Shown piece after piece: positions 46,551 through 59,200 of a stretch of 64,000 bases of DNA. Under the pieces are notes generated by a model. The model was given only the letters and a program-made list of their open reading frames with translations. It ran no database searches and had not been told where the DNA came from. Origin of the DNA: Bimastos eiseni (lineage: Eukaryota; Annelida; Clitellata; Crassiclitellata; Lumbricidae); NCBI GenBank assembly GCA_959347315.1, contig OY365809.1:44013568-44077567 (forward strand), read 5' to 3'. Positions within the stretch are counted from its first letter, which is position 1. Each line of letters starts with the position of its first letter. A program made the position numbers and the translations under genes.

Positions 46551-48191
46551 ATGTATGCAGAAATCAAGGCTGTGCTTGACAAACTGATGCCTGTGGAACG
46601 ATGCGATGTTGACGAGCATCAGCCTTTAACTGAAGCCAACATCAATAATTGCCTCATTAGTATAACATCTACAACAACCGTCAACGACTTCTATGCTAAT
46701 TTGCATGACCTATCAGTTCCCCCCGATTGTTACTGCTCACTCAATGAAATGTTGATGTCTGTAGCTGATCCCAAATGGATGTTTCCAGAGCTCTCGTGTT
46801 TTCTGAGCAACGATAACTCCGATAGGCCTTCCGCTCAGGACGTCCTCGTGGAACACAGAGTTTCCCTGTTCAGTGACGTTGTCGACAGACTCTGTCAAAA
46901 GGCAGTGGTGAGAGAATTCAGCGAAAAGAAGGAAGAATTTTTCACAGAAGAAGATTTTGACGGCATTGCCAGGCGAGCTGCAAGTTGCATGAAGGCATTG
47001 ATTCTCCTCCTGGAGAAACTGGAATTTGTCTCGAAGGCCTCCAAACCATACTCACATAACAAGAGCATAAACCATCTGGTGCATGCCGTTAGCTACAAGG
47101 CTCTGTTCGTGTGCTTCGAACACCTGTCTAGTCATAATTCTTGGACCAGCGAAGCATCTGTCTCCGAGGCTAAGCGCTTGCTACAGGTTATTTGTTCCGT
47201 TAATAATTGTTCCTCGTTGGAGGAGTATCTGTGCAATTCAAGCGACGCAAAGTTTGCTAAGATTTTGTCTGACCTTCATCCAAAGCTGCTTTCGTCTAAG
47301 TGGAGGCTAAATCCATCAGCACCACACGTGTTTGCTTTCTGCCTGCTTCGTGTTAAGACTCCATTTCTGAGCGACCATCTTGGAACTGTTTTATCCCCTC
47401 CGCTCCTGTTTGTAGATGACCACGAGGTTCATAACAAGTGCCTAGGTCTGGAACTAATTCAGCACATCGTCGCCAACGTCAGCAGAGCAGAGCTGCGCTG
47501 GTATGGCCGTGCAGACGTCCTCTACGACCTTCTGAGCAAGCAGCTTCATTTGGGAGAGCCCGAGGTTCTTAAGCTGGCTATTCCGTGCTTGTTTGCGGTG
47601 TTGGATGCGGTGGAGAAGTCTCCACTCATGCCTGACGCAGTCCGTCGAGAGGGGAAACATGACGAAACATTCCGAGTCTACATTCGGAATATGTCGCTTG
47701 AAACGACAATCGCTCTTCGACGCGTGTACAGCCATCACCTGTCGGCCATCATCGCTAAGCTAGGAATTACAGTCCTGAGACACTTGGAACAGGCACTTGC
47801 AGTCATCGTCTGCTACCTCGAAGTCTACGATGGACCGGACGAAGCCTGTCGCGTTGATGCGCTCGAGGCAATGCAGACGCTACTGTGTCACGCTTGGCCG
47901 AGGATGTCGAGTCATTGCCATGTCATAGTTCAGAGCTTGATCCGACTGATCTATGATGTCTCCACCGAAATAACATTGACTCCAGTTGACATTAATCATC
48001 GCCTATTGGACGGTGCAGTGAAATGTCTTAAGCTTTTGAAGGCAATCTGCCCCGACAGGATCGACGAGTTGATCATCATGTTGCAGACTTTAAATATGAA
48101 CGAGGCTGTTGACGACTGTATTACTCAGGTGTTGCAGTTTCAAACATCTAGGGTAAATTTGACTCACGGTTCTGAACCATTGGCTCCTTAG
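46551..48191 (+). CDS. TTI2: TELO2-interacting protein 2 (TTI2), single coding exon
   Basis: Subunit of the Tel2-Tti1-Tti2 co-chaperone that stabilises PIKK kinases (mTOR, ATM, ATR, DNA-PKcs). The 546-residue product from ATG 46551 is all-helical in character. It carries the family's C-terminal HEAT-like part: HNKCLGLELIQHIVANVSRA, RRVYSHHLSAIIAKLGI, RHLEQALAVIVCYLEVYDGP and LLCHAWPR, close to human TTI2 (508 residues). An upstream TTG-initiated extension to 46527 crosses a strong splice acceptor (46530-46539), so ATG 46551 is preferred. No intron interrupts the coding part, unlike its neighbours. It is convergent with SNAPC1. Confidence 0.93.
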   Translation: MYAEIKAVLDKLMPVERCDVDEHQPLTEANINNCLISITSTTTVNDFYANLHDLSVPPDCYCSLNEMLMSVADPKWMFPELSCFLSNDNSDRPSAQDVLVEHRVSLFSDVVDRLCQKAVVREFSEKKEEFFTEEDFDGIARRAASCMKALILLLEKLEFVSKASKPYSHNKSINHLVHAVSYKALFVCFEHLSSHNSWTSEASVSEAKRLLQVICSVNNCSSLEEYLCNSSDAKFAKILSDLHPKLLSSKWRLNPSAPHVFAFCLLRVKTPFLSDHLGTVLSPPLLFVDDHEVHNKCLGLELIQHIVANVSRAELRWYGRADVLYDLLSKQLHLGEPEVLKLAIPCLFAVLDAVEKSPLMPDAVRREGKHDETFRVYIRNMSLETTIALRRVYSHHLSAIIAKLGITVLRHLEQALAVIVCYLEVYDGPDEACRVDALEAMQTLLCHAWPRMSSHCHVIVQSLIRLIYDVSTEITLTPVDINHRLLDGAVKCLKLLKAICPDRIDELIIMLQTLNMNEAVDDCITQVLQFQTSRVNLTHGSEPLAP

Positions 48192-48883
48192 AACTGTTGT
48201 GGCAGTAAGATTGAAAGAACTCAGTTAGGGAAGGTAAGGGTGCAGAAGCTGTGAGCAATAGTTTCTCGAATGCCTCTTCTTCCTACTAATGTCGTTTCAA
48301 AGAACTCTGAGCAAGACTTAGCTAATGAAAGCGGGCCAACAGATTGCTGAAAGATAGGAGCTCTGTGGGACTGCATCATGGGTAAACCAGCATAACTCTG
48401 CTTCCAGAACTTTGTCAATTTCTAGAAGTTGTACAAAGGTAGCTGCTTGAAGCTATTAATGAGACTCCACCAGTGAGGGACTACTCGTCGACTTTGTACC
48501 GTGTCAGAGATCGGCGTTGGGTCCTCGCTCTACCCATTGACACAACTTGGAATAGAGTCTGAACACCCATGCTGTCTGTTGACGTGAATGTATTGGTTGG
48601 TTCCATGATTGTGCATGGGCCCACCTTGGTGACTATCAGCTTTGCACTGTTTTGGTAACTGATATATTATATTAGTTCTTAATGACATTTAACATCGATA
48701 TTGGCCAGCACAGAGAGCATCTTTGAGTGGTTTCTTGAAGAAACGCTGTATAAAGTTTCATTGATTCAAGATTAATACATGTTTCTGCAAAGCAGTTGGG
48801 TTCAGTTCATCACAAATGTTGAAACATTTCAACAGTTTGTAAGGCATATATTTACAAAGATATCTAATTTTGTAAATATTTTT

Positions 48884-49044
48884 AATAAAAGGTACTTCTT
48901 AAAAATCCTGTTAAAACTAAAATTCATTTGTGGATGCGATTCTTCTGCATAACAATGAGATGTGAATTTTTTCACTTATTTAATAATACTTAACAATGTA
49001 ACTACCAATATTTTGTACCACTCTGTATTTCCAATGAAAATAAA
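48884..49044 (+). terminator. Two poly(A) signals for TTI2
   Basis: AATAAA at 48884-48889 and 49039-49044, 0.7-0.85 kb after the stop. A LINE-tail-like segment (cttgaagaaacgctgtataa) lies at 48730. Confidence 0.5.
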
Positions 49045-49164
49045 ACGGCAACAAATGCAACCGTGTACTTATGTAGCTCCATTTAACCGAAGTCATTGTC
49101 AATAATAATGACGGTCGCTAGAGTTCAACGAACTGACAGCACAAGGTAACATTGTCAATAACTA

Positions 49165-49370
49165 TTTTTTCCATCAGTAAAAACATTAAACATAAACGGC
49201 TTTCAAGGGAACAGCAAAACACAAAATAACGGCTGACTTTCTGCAGTAAAATCATAAACAGAAAACGGATTTCAAGGCAAAAGTGAAATACAAAATAACT
49301 GCTGACTTCCAGCAGTAAAATCATAATCATAAAACGGCTTTCAAGTCAACAGTAAAAACGAAACAGTTCT
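49165..49370. repeat. About 66-bp tandem repeat, three copies
   Basis: The unit contains cggctttcaagggaacag and cacaaaataacggctgac, then cagtaaaatcataaac. It lies in the presumed SNAPC1 3' UTR. Confidence 0.9.
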
Positions 49371-49505
49371 TAGTACCAAAAAGCAATTGTTTCAGAACAC
49401 AGTTCACACAACCTGAAAGTACAGTTTGAGACGTCTTATGCTTTCACGGCATCATCTTCGCTCACAAGCACTTTCTCCTGATCTCCATCTATGATCAAAC
49501 ATATC

Positions 49506-50221
49506 TCAAGAGTTCTTAGGAACAAAAGATGTGGCAGCCTTCTCAGCATCATCTATGATAAAAGAATTCTCTGGGTTCTTAGGATCAGAAGATGTTGTGG
49601 CTTCCTTCTCATCTGCTTCTACGATCAAACATTTCTCCGAGTTTTTTGATGATTTCAAGCGTTTCTTTGAGCTCTTAGAAACAGAAGATGTTTTGGCTCC
49701 CTCATCTGCAACTAAGATCAAACTCTTCTTCTTTGAGCTCTTAGTAAGAGCAGATGATTTGGCTCCCTCCTCATCACCATCCAAGATCAAACATTCCTTC
49801 AAGCCCTTAGAAACAGAAGGTGTGGCTCCTTCCTCTGTAGCAGATTTCAAGCGTTTCTTTGAGCTTTTAGGTACAGTAGATGTTTTGGCTGCCTCATTTG
49901 CAGCTAAATTCAAGCGTTTCTTTAACTTCTTAGGAACAGAAGCTATACTTCCTTCATTGTTGCCTTCTGTTTCTGGCATTTCCTCTGCCTTCTCATTGCT
50001 CGGTGCTGCAGAGGTCGAGTCATTCTTCGGCCGCCCTCGTCTTTTGACTTCACTTGAAGCAGTTTTGGATGACTTAGGGGTCTTCTTCGATGAGACCTCT
50101 TCAGTCATTGGTTTTCGCTTTTTCACTGACTTCTTCTCTTCTGCCGATTGTTCTTTCGAAGTATGTTTGCGTCTACCTGAAACAGAAGCCTTTGAACTCT
50201 TCTTCACTTGGTCCTCCTTAT
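49506..50221 (-). CDS. SNAPC1: SNAPC1 last exon, Lys/Ser-rich repetitive tail
   Basis: Acceptor caatgtag in the phase demanded by the previous exon; TGA at 49506. 237 residues with an AT-hook-like KRRGRPKND near residue 55 of the exon. About seven degenerate 25-35-residue repeats follow (S/V-x-K-S-S-K-K-R-L-K then an acidic D/E-E-G-A-K segment). The repeats alternate basic and acidic patches. No equivalent exists in human SNAPC1, and this part looks disordered. Confidence 0.88.
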
Positions 50222-53200
50222 CTACATTGTAATAGATCACCAATTGCAATTACTTTATATTGCCAATCAAATATAAGTAAATTTTATCACATTATAGCAG
50301 AATTCACAATAAAATGATGAGAGTTGTAAATAAGATGCGATTCAACATCCTTTAGATGTTTGCTGCAGGACCTACTACATATTCAGAGACAAACAAATCG
50401 CTTTTTGTAACTAAATAATTAATTAATCAGACATTGCATTAGCTATAGGATAGCAGTGCTTGTCTGGCAGTGCCTCATTGGTAGCACTCTGTCCTATTTT
50501 AATAGTCTATGTTTCTGATATACGCTACCGTAGTCTGTTCCTCGGACAGGGGAGCTATTGGTACCACGAGCTCGATCTTTGATCAAACAGCACCGAGTCC
50601 GCTCGGTTGTGGGTCCCTCCATTTAAAATGGGCTCTCGCTAGCGCTGCGCACACTCCCTAGGAACAATCTGCCAGCCTTCTACCGTATCTTCAAGTCTTT
50701 TTGTTTGGCTGTAGCCTGGCTGAGAGCGCCTTGGAGAAGATTTCTTGAATGGGTGCTATATAAATTTTCGGAATGAATCAATCAATCTTCACATATCCCT
50801 GTTCAAAAAAAGAGAGATTGACATCAATCGCATTGTAGAACATTTTATAAATACATCAAATTGAAACACACAAGAAGCACTTACTTATCGGTGTTTCTTC
50901 ACCAAGCAAGTTGGGCATGCTGAGGTTGCCAGACTGATCGGGCTGCAAGTTGAGGAAGCCAAGAAATTGAGTCGCATCTGTACAGAACGTTCATGTTCAC
51001 TTAATTTCAGACAATTAATAATCACCTCTCTGACCTGTGTGGTAGAATTTGACAATATATTTCTGTTTATTACCACATTTTCGTATTCAGGAAATTTAAC
51101 AACTATGCTAGCTAGCTAAGGTGCTTCATCGTTCATTCAAAAGTAAATTTAAATGACACTTCTTCTTCATTATAAATGAAAAGCAGATCTAGGGTAAGAA
51201 TCTGGGCAAGCCATCATTTGATTGTTGTAGGCAGCACACACCAGCGAGTTGTCCCCAAAACTGGTTGGGTACAGCTAAGAAGTAGTATTAAAACCTAGAA
51301 GTAATATTAAAAGTTAGAAAAAGCTCTAGTAGAGTCATGAAATCCTGAGAAAGTAAGAAAAACAAAATTAAAGGTCATTAAATTTGAGTTTAACCACAGA
51401 AATTGTCACAAATTACTAATGACTAAACACTTCCTAAAAACACTCCAGCAAAGTTCAGTCCATCCTTGTCTACTAAATTCGAAATTGTTGTGCCCACTCA
51501 CTCCAATCAGTCGAATTTAATCAATTATTCAACTCAGCAATGGAAATAATATATATATTAATAAGTATGCTATCAGTTGTGATTTTCTTGAATATTTATT
51601 ATTAATAATGAACATTACGACTATGTCAGTGCTGTTTTAACAGGACATCTGTCAAAATTCGCTTCTACAACCACCACATATCAACAATGGAAATACTCCA
51701 GCAAAAACACAAGCGGGTCTATCCCTCTCTTTCCAGTTGAACTATTAATCTCAGTCTCAAGTACAATACCTGTGTATATATCATTGTTGCTAACAGTATT
51801 GATTTTATGCCAAATTTGACCAGACAACAAGTAGATATTCGTGTAGCGCAGTTAAGACCTATTAGAGTATGAGTATATCTTGCGTTCTTACCTTAAAGTT
51901 GTCAACATACTATGTTCCTATAAGATGTTGTTAAACATAGAATACATAGAGCTCTATCTCTCACCACTGAAAATCAAACTCCTTAAGCTATCCTATGCTG
52001 ACTGTATTGCTCTGCCACCCACGACCATCAACTATATCCACCATGGCTTGACCTCCCTCAGATCTTGACCTCCCTCAGATCCTCACCTGGCGCCAAAGTG
52101 GAACAAACAACCTAATTCAGCAGGTGGTGAATGAGCTGGTCTCCTTTACAGCAAGGTTCACATGACCCATTTATGAGATTTTACATCACATTAAAACTCT
52201 GGGGCATTAAGAAACAGAAGAATATTCCTCTGATGGAGCAAGTGATATCGAGTGATTGGCGTACCATTGACGTCTTCTTCTTCATTGGTAGGATAATCAG
52301 TTGGCATAGAACGATTACCGGCAGAACTGTGGCGCCTCTGTCCGCGCTTCCTTGGCGCCATCACTGGCTGCGCGTCCTCCACACTAATGATCTGCGCCTG
52401 GCGATGTCTTCGCGACTGAGTAGCAATACCGACCGTGCTGAACGCACGAGCTTTGATCTCCGCTCGAACAGCACCCACAGACTTTGTAGTTTTCAGGGCA
52501 CTCGAAGAAACAGGCTATGCAAGAAGACACCATAATCAGGTAAAAAGGCAAAGGGTAAAATGATAAAGGGGAAAAGTTAACAAGGCAAAAAGAGATGAAT
52601 AAGAAAAACAGCGAAAAAGAGTGCTAGAGGTGACAGTGCAAATGGCAATATGGAAAATGGTAAAATGGTAAAGGTAAAAAGTCAAAAAGAGATCAAAACA
52701 GGGAAAATAAAAAGGTAAATGGCAACACGGTAAATTTGAAAAGTTAAAAGGCAAAAAAGATAGAAAAAATGGAAAGATAGAAAGGTAAAAAGGCAGATAG
52801 CTAGAGGTAAAAGTGCAAAAAGGTAAAATGGTAAAGGTAAAAATGCAAAAAGATAAAGGTAATAGGTAAATTGATGGAGGTAACAAGTACCAGGTCAGGC
52901 TCAGACTCTCCTTCCGACTCTGACGTCGTGTGACCGCTCGGTGTCTCACGTCGGCGACGTCCACTCATCTGTAATACATTCGAATCACAACAGAATACTA
53001 TGTAATGTAATTGAACATTTATACAGCACCAATTCAGGATATCGGCTCAGTAATACAATACAGAAGATCAGAGGCGGAGATCGTTTGAGAGGTGGGGGGA
53101 CACCCAATGAGAGGGATAGGAAATGTTGTTGGGACACAAGTGGAACGTGTCTCCTCCCTGTAAAAGGTGAGGGAACTTGTCCCCCTCGACCTCTGGGTCG

Positions 53201-56200
53201 CCGCCCCTGCAGAAGATGCAGTTAGAAATCCAAGTACTTGAAAGCCAAAAGTTAGTTTTGAGCCATTATTTGAAGGAAGAAATTGAATTACACCAACCAA
53301 TGAATGGTGAATTAAACCTTAGCTGTAATCAGATCAAAATGCATGTTTGTGCATTATGATCATGGCACACAGAAGTCATTAGATCAGAACGAACATTACT
53401 ACTTCAAAAGTAACATCTAACTTTCTACAAAAGATTGCAGTTAGCATTTGAGTTTTTTTTCAATACTTATTTTACATCAATTCCAATACACAGGCATATA
53501 TATACCAACTAAGTGACAGTATTAATTCAACTAAGTGACAGTATTAATTCAACTAAGTGACAGTATTAATTCAACTAAGTGATAGTATTAATTCAACTAA
53601 GTGACAGTATTAATTCAACTAAGTGACAGTATTAATTCAACTAAGTGACAGTATTAATTCAACTAAGTGACAGTATTAATTCAACTAAGTGATAGTATTA
53701 ATTCAACTAAGTGACAGTATTAATTCAACTAGGTGACAGTATTAATTACAAAATAAATATTGGATTAATTATGATCAATTCAACTCACCTTTTTTCCAGC
53801 TTTGTTCTTTCGCCAATTCTCATGAGCCGTGACAGCCCTAGTAACACAACAGGTCAGCTAAGGTCAACTATTTAAAATAGGCCTACAATTAGGTCATGGA
53901 ATTGTATATGACTGAAGTTAGGTAATGGGGTTAGGTGTGGAATTGGATAAGTGAAAGTATAGCAGAACTTCATATTGTATTGTAATATAGATATTTCCAT
54001 AGCGCCAAGTTAAATCCAATCAGAGGCACCCTCAGTGCAAAAAGTCCAGTGCAAAAAGAAAAGTCTTAAGAACACACGAGTAGGTTGAGGTAAAGAAATT
54101 GACAAGTTGAGACATGAGAATGGGTAAAATTTTAAGACATAGAATTTGGAACTTTAAACATCGTTGAGAAAGAAAGAAATGAAGGGCTAAGTTAAGGAAT
54201 AAAACTGAGTGGGATGAGTTATAGTACAGAATTAGTGACTACCGGACATACCACGCAGAACTACCATGCATGCTCAACATGAGTTGTTACCGTACATACG
54301 ATGCAATAAACTTCTGAACTTAACATAAAATTAAGAAATAAACTCTGCAAACACCGACTGAGATATCATTTCTACTTGGGGTTAAAAATATTATTAAAAA
54401 AAAACAGATAATAATAAAAGCACATTTGGCAAATTAATGACCATAACAAAAACAATAAATAATAATAATAATTATATGTCTCTCTGATATAACCTGTAAC
54501 CAGCAATCAGTACACTGTCAGCACAATACACTGCTTTAAAGCCACTGCTCGTTAAGACACCCATGCTTAACTCCTAAACTGGTTGCACTCAGCCAGTACC
54601 AGTCCCAAACCAGGATAAGGAGGAGGGTGACCCTAATGATCCAAGTTATCACAGTGTCATTAAACTGCAACTAACACCACCACACTTTTGCTTGGTCTCT
54701 CCTAAAGTAAAGGCAGCTCACTTGGTGATGTCATGAACGAGACTCGCATTGATGATGTTGAAGGACGGATCCGGTTGAGTTGCGTTGAGTCCAGCGAGCG
54801 CGCACTTGTGTCGATGATACTCCTCGTGGATGGTCGACAGTTCCTGACAACAGAAGAGTTAACCTACATTAGGGATGAACCAAAACTAGGCTCGGCCTAG
54901 TTTGGCAGTACTCGGCATAAACTCGAACTTGGACAAAAAATGGGTCCAAGTTTAAATAAAAATCAGCTTTCCGATTTTCTGCTATGAAAGCGAAATCGTA
55001 TTTTTTTATTTACAAAACAATTCTCGACATAACTAAAAATAAAAATACTGTTACTAGTCGTACTTACTAGACCAAACCTAAAATTCATAAAAAATTGGGC
55101 AAACCGCCAAATTAAAAATCAAGAGAATGAGACTTTTTGAATATTCAAAACTAGGACTCTGTACAACTCAACTCATAAAACTCGGCAGGAAATCGACATC
55201 CCTAACCTACATTCTAGTATAATTCCTTCTTGCAAAAACCAACATCCATGGAACAGATAATAATATTCACATACGTACATCGATTGCATCTGGCTGGAAG
55301 ATGTTGGCGATGGCGCTGCTCTGTTCAACGATCATATCCACCTTATGCTGCTGCGCATCGGCCAATACGTCTCCCACTCCACGCACACCCGGATACAGCT
55401 GGAAAAACAACAGGAACAACTGGAAAAGGTCATTCGCGGAAATTATGCAGAACTGCCACACATTATCTGACACAAAAAATATGCAAATGCTTGACCAAAA
55501 CTAAACAAGCAAACCAAACATGAAAATACTTGACCCACATCAAACAAGCAAACACTTGAGCCTAACATATGGTCATATATAATCAAACCAAAACATGCAA
55601 GAACCTGACACATACCAAATTTATAAGCAAACACTTGATGCAAAACTAAACAAACCAAATTTCTTAAGTAAATTCAAAGAAGTAAATTCTCTCAAGTATC
55701 GACATAACTTCAAATTCAGATACCAACCGTAACTTGTTTCTGTGTAAACAAGTGAAAGTAAAAACATTGTTTTTTGGGTCCCTCTTTTATTGACTTTTGG
55801 TCATCTGGTAGATGGCGCAAACGATCCATTTCCTTAACAGATCATTTACGATGCAAACTTCCACGAGTGGAGCTCACTAAGGAGGACTCATTCGAGTTGG
55901 TAAACGATATTTAATTTTGAGTACATTTTGTAATTTTTTTCTCAATTTCTGAGCTTAGCGTGTAAAAATCTGATACATTGCATTGTCATGCAAGCGTGAC
56001 ATGTGTGAAAAATTTCAGCTCTGTAGGTCGAAGAGAAGATACCGAAAAGAGTTGAAACAACTCCGACGAACCAACGATCCAACGTTCATGACAAAGTTTA
56101 CGCAAGCCAAGTTAAAGAAAAGAGGGTAAAAATAGAGATAGTTTAAAACTTTAGACCATGCTTAAGACGAATTTATGTGTCGAATTTATGTGTCTTCTTC

Positions 56201-59200
56201 AAGTGTGTCAGAATGTAAGTATGGACAAGAATACATTATCTTACTCTTTATCCGTAGCCTTTATCTCTTAATCATCCTCTTTCTTCTTGACCCTTAAGCT
56301 CTTCCCTTTCACCTCTAAATTACATTAAACCTCTATGTAAAACCTTTATCTTATAGCTTCACCATAATAGTACAAAAACATTCGTTTAATCTCAAACCAA
56401 CACACCGCAGTGTGATTACAAGCACAGCATGAACGAATGATGACAAAGTTTTCACAGGAGTCAAATTTAACAGTCGGAAGCCATGCAAGGCGCCCATTAC
56501 GTAATGGCATGTGAAAAGCATACCTCAGTCTTGACTGCCACGAAATGAAACGCCCTGTCTTGTCGCAGACGACCGAAGATGTATTCGACGTCAAGATGTT
56601 GTTGTTGATGAATCTCAGAAAGAAATGACATCAATTCCTTCCATTCCAATAACGTAATTCGAATCTAAATGAAACAAAGTTCAACAGAAGCAAATATTCT
56701 ATACATGCAATAATTGAGGAAAAATTAAAACTTGGCTCAGCCAAGTTTTGCAGTACTCAGCATCACTCTGACCCAGACAAAAATAGGACAAGTTTTAATA
56801 AAAATCGGCTTTCTCATTTTCTGTTCTGGTCAAGGTGAGGTTGCACTAGGGTCTAAAAGTTACAGATGGCAAAATATTAAGGACCGACGAGAAATTGCCT
56901 CGGACATTCGCCTCGGCCGAATATCCCATTTTTTAAACTGAAAGTATTCGACCTCAGCAAATAGTACACATGCAAATAGACAGTTAAAAAAAACTTTTTT
57001 TAATTTAAAAATGTGTAATTCGATAAATAATTTTATTGATGTCATTTAGTACTTAATCATATATAGTTTCAATATTTATGTGTGCAGTATTAAAAGGCTA
57101 AAATTTAATTCATATTATTATTATTAACTTATTTCAGGTATCACATAATAAGTTAAATCTCATTTTAATAAAATTCTTAATTATAAGCTTCGCTGTATAC
57201 ATGATGACGATTGACGAGGCAATGGCACTTGCCAAGGTGGCTGCTCTTTTAGCGACCCACTACTACTCGGTTCGTGTCTGGATTCGGCAAAAGGTAAAAC
57301 AGTACATTCAAATACTTGGATTAGATACCCGGTGGAAATTGTCTACCCGGTCGGTCCCTACAAAATATGTTTTCAGATACCAACACATAACTATCATTCA
57401 ATCATGAAATGGCAGGCAACATTTAATACTATACAACCATGGCGATACCTTGACTCTTGGTTCGAACGGATGTCGGAAGTACAGTGCATAGAGAAGATAG
57501 AGGCCGCAGACCCTCACTTGAAACTGATATGGTGGAAGACAGTAAGCACTCGCTATTTTCAAACAGTCCTCCGTGAACTAAAATTAAAATGATGTATAAA
57601 ATAACCTTATTTTGTAACGAACAAATAGAAAACATCTCAAGTCCCTAGATGCAAAATAAGAGTGCTGTCGATTCTCATCACTGAAAATCTCCCTCAACCC
57701 AGTAGCTCTGTTGATGCCACTTGGCAAAAAGTTTTCTTCATGCAATTTCTGGTCTTCCTGCCAGTCATACTAAATCATATACATTAGGGCATAACCGGAA
57801 ATCGCCTCGGACATTCGCCTCGGCCGAATATTGGACTATTTGGAAGTATTCGCCTCGGCAAATATTACACCCGCAAATAGCTAAAAATAACTTTTTTTAT
57901 GTAACTTTACCACTTGAATTGGCTCCATCCACTTTCCGGTAAACATCTGAGAGTAAAGACGTTGTTGATAACTTCATATTTCAAATAATAAATATATTGT
58001 TATAGCCTAGAGTGCGATGATACGCTATATGAAGGAGATTGCCATAGACTCTGCATTAACTATAGATAGTTCTCTGTAGATGTGCACCTGGCAGGTTTAC
58101 TACGCTTTGCCTACGGATGGTACTCGTTTCTCGAGTCACTGGCCAGATTTGCCACTACTATTCGGTTCGTACCCGGATCCGGAAATAGTGCATCCAAATA
58201 CTCGGATTCGGTACCCGGTGGAAACTGCCTACTCGGTTATACCCTAAAAAACATATATGTAATACCACCACCTGGATATTGGCTCAATGACTGTTATGCC
58301 CAAACCTTTCAAAAACAAAATTCCACGCAATCTCCTCGGCATGACCTTCCCAGATTCAGACCTGGCACTGGAATTAACTGATATACCTGGTCAGAGCAGA
58401 CTTGATTCAAAAATTGATTCAAAGTGTCGGTCAATAAGCTGGTTCTTTGTTGTTCGTTTGTTTTGTTTCTCTCTCTGACATGGCTGTTGTGGACACTGAC
58501 AAAGTGTCAAAGATTTACATAACATTGCATCCAATTCCATAAATTCATTGTAAAGGAAATCGTCCAAAACTACAGACTGCCTCTTTGGGCATGCTGATCA
58601 TGCTCCAAAATATGACCACCAAAGATTGTGTTTCCTGCCAAGAACAATACCAGAAGAACAGGAGAAGACCAAGTGATGAGTCTATGGACCACGGTTGTGT
58701 CATGAAGGACCATAGAGAGCAACACTTCGTCAGGGATGGGCTCCTCAAATGGCTGCCACATACGATAGTCTTCAACTAATGTATTATGTTTTTGTGAACA
58801 TAAATTCTTTGATTTACATATTTTGCAACTGACTGCAGTTTGGCATTCAGACCCTTTAAATGAATATATATATATATATATACACACACACTTTGGCCTT
58901 TGCCTAGCAAGAAGTATGTGGCCAGATAAGTAAGTGCTCCAACTATCAAATCCCACTAATTTGCTAAGCCACATTTACTAAAAAGTAGACAGTTGACTAA
59001 TACCACTTACGGAAACGTCCCTATTTACGTGGCATTTTTAAGCATGTAAGAGATGAAGCTACAACTTCGAGCAAATCTAAAAACTTACCTCGCGGCACTC
59101 CCGGTCATTCTGTCGACCAGAGAAGAAAAGAGACATTCTCATTTCTTTCCAAATCTGAAGGAACCACTCGTAGCGAACGCTTTTTGTGCTGGTAAACTTT

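Noticed and set aside
49531..50232. 233-codon plus-strand frame opposite the SNAPC1 last exon
   Set aside because: It is the antisense shadow of the Lys/Ser-rich exon (Phe/Ser-rich); the minus reading is linked by phase to conserved SNAPC1 exons.
57332..57592. 86-codon plus frame (WQATFNTIQPWRYLDSWFER)
   Set aside because: It looks compositionally gene-like but begins in a repeated segment and shows no splice partner or known family.
58570..58974. Candidate for the missing SNAPC1 exon 2
   Set aside because: The reading has no LPPY/RVGALY-like motif and ends in a stop; phase 0 borders are absent.
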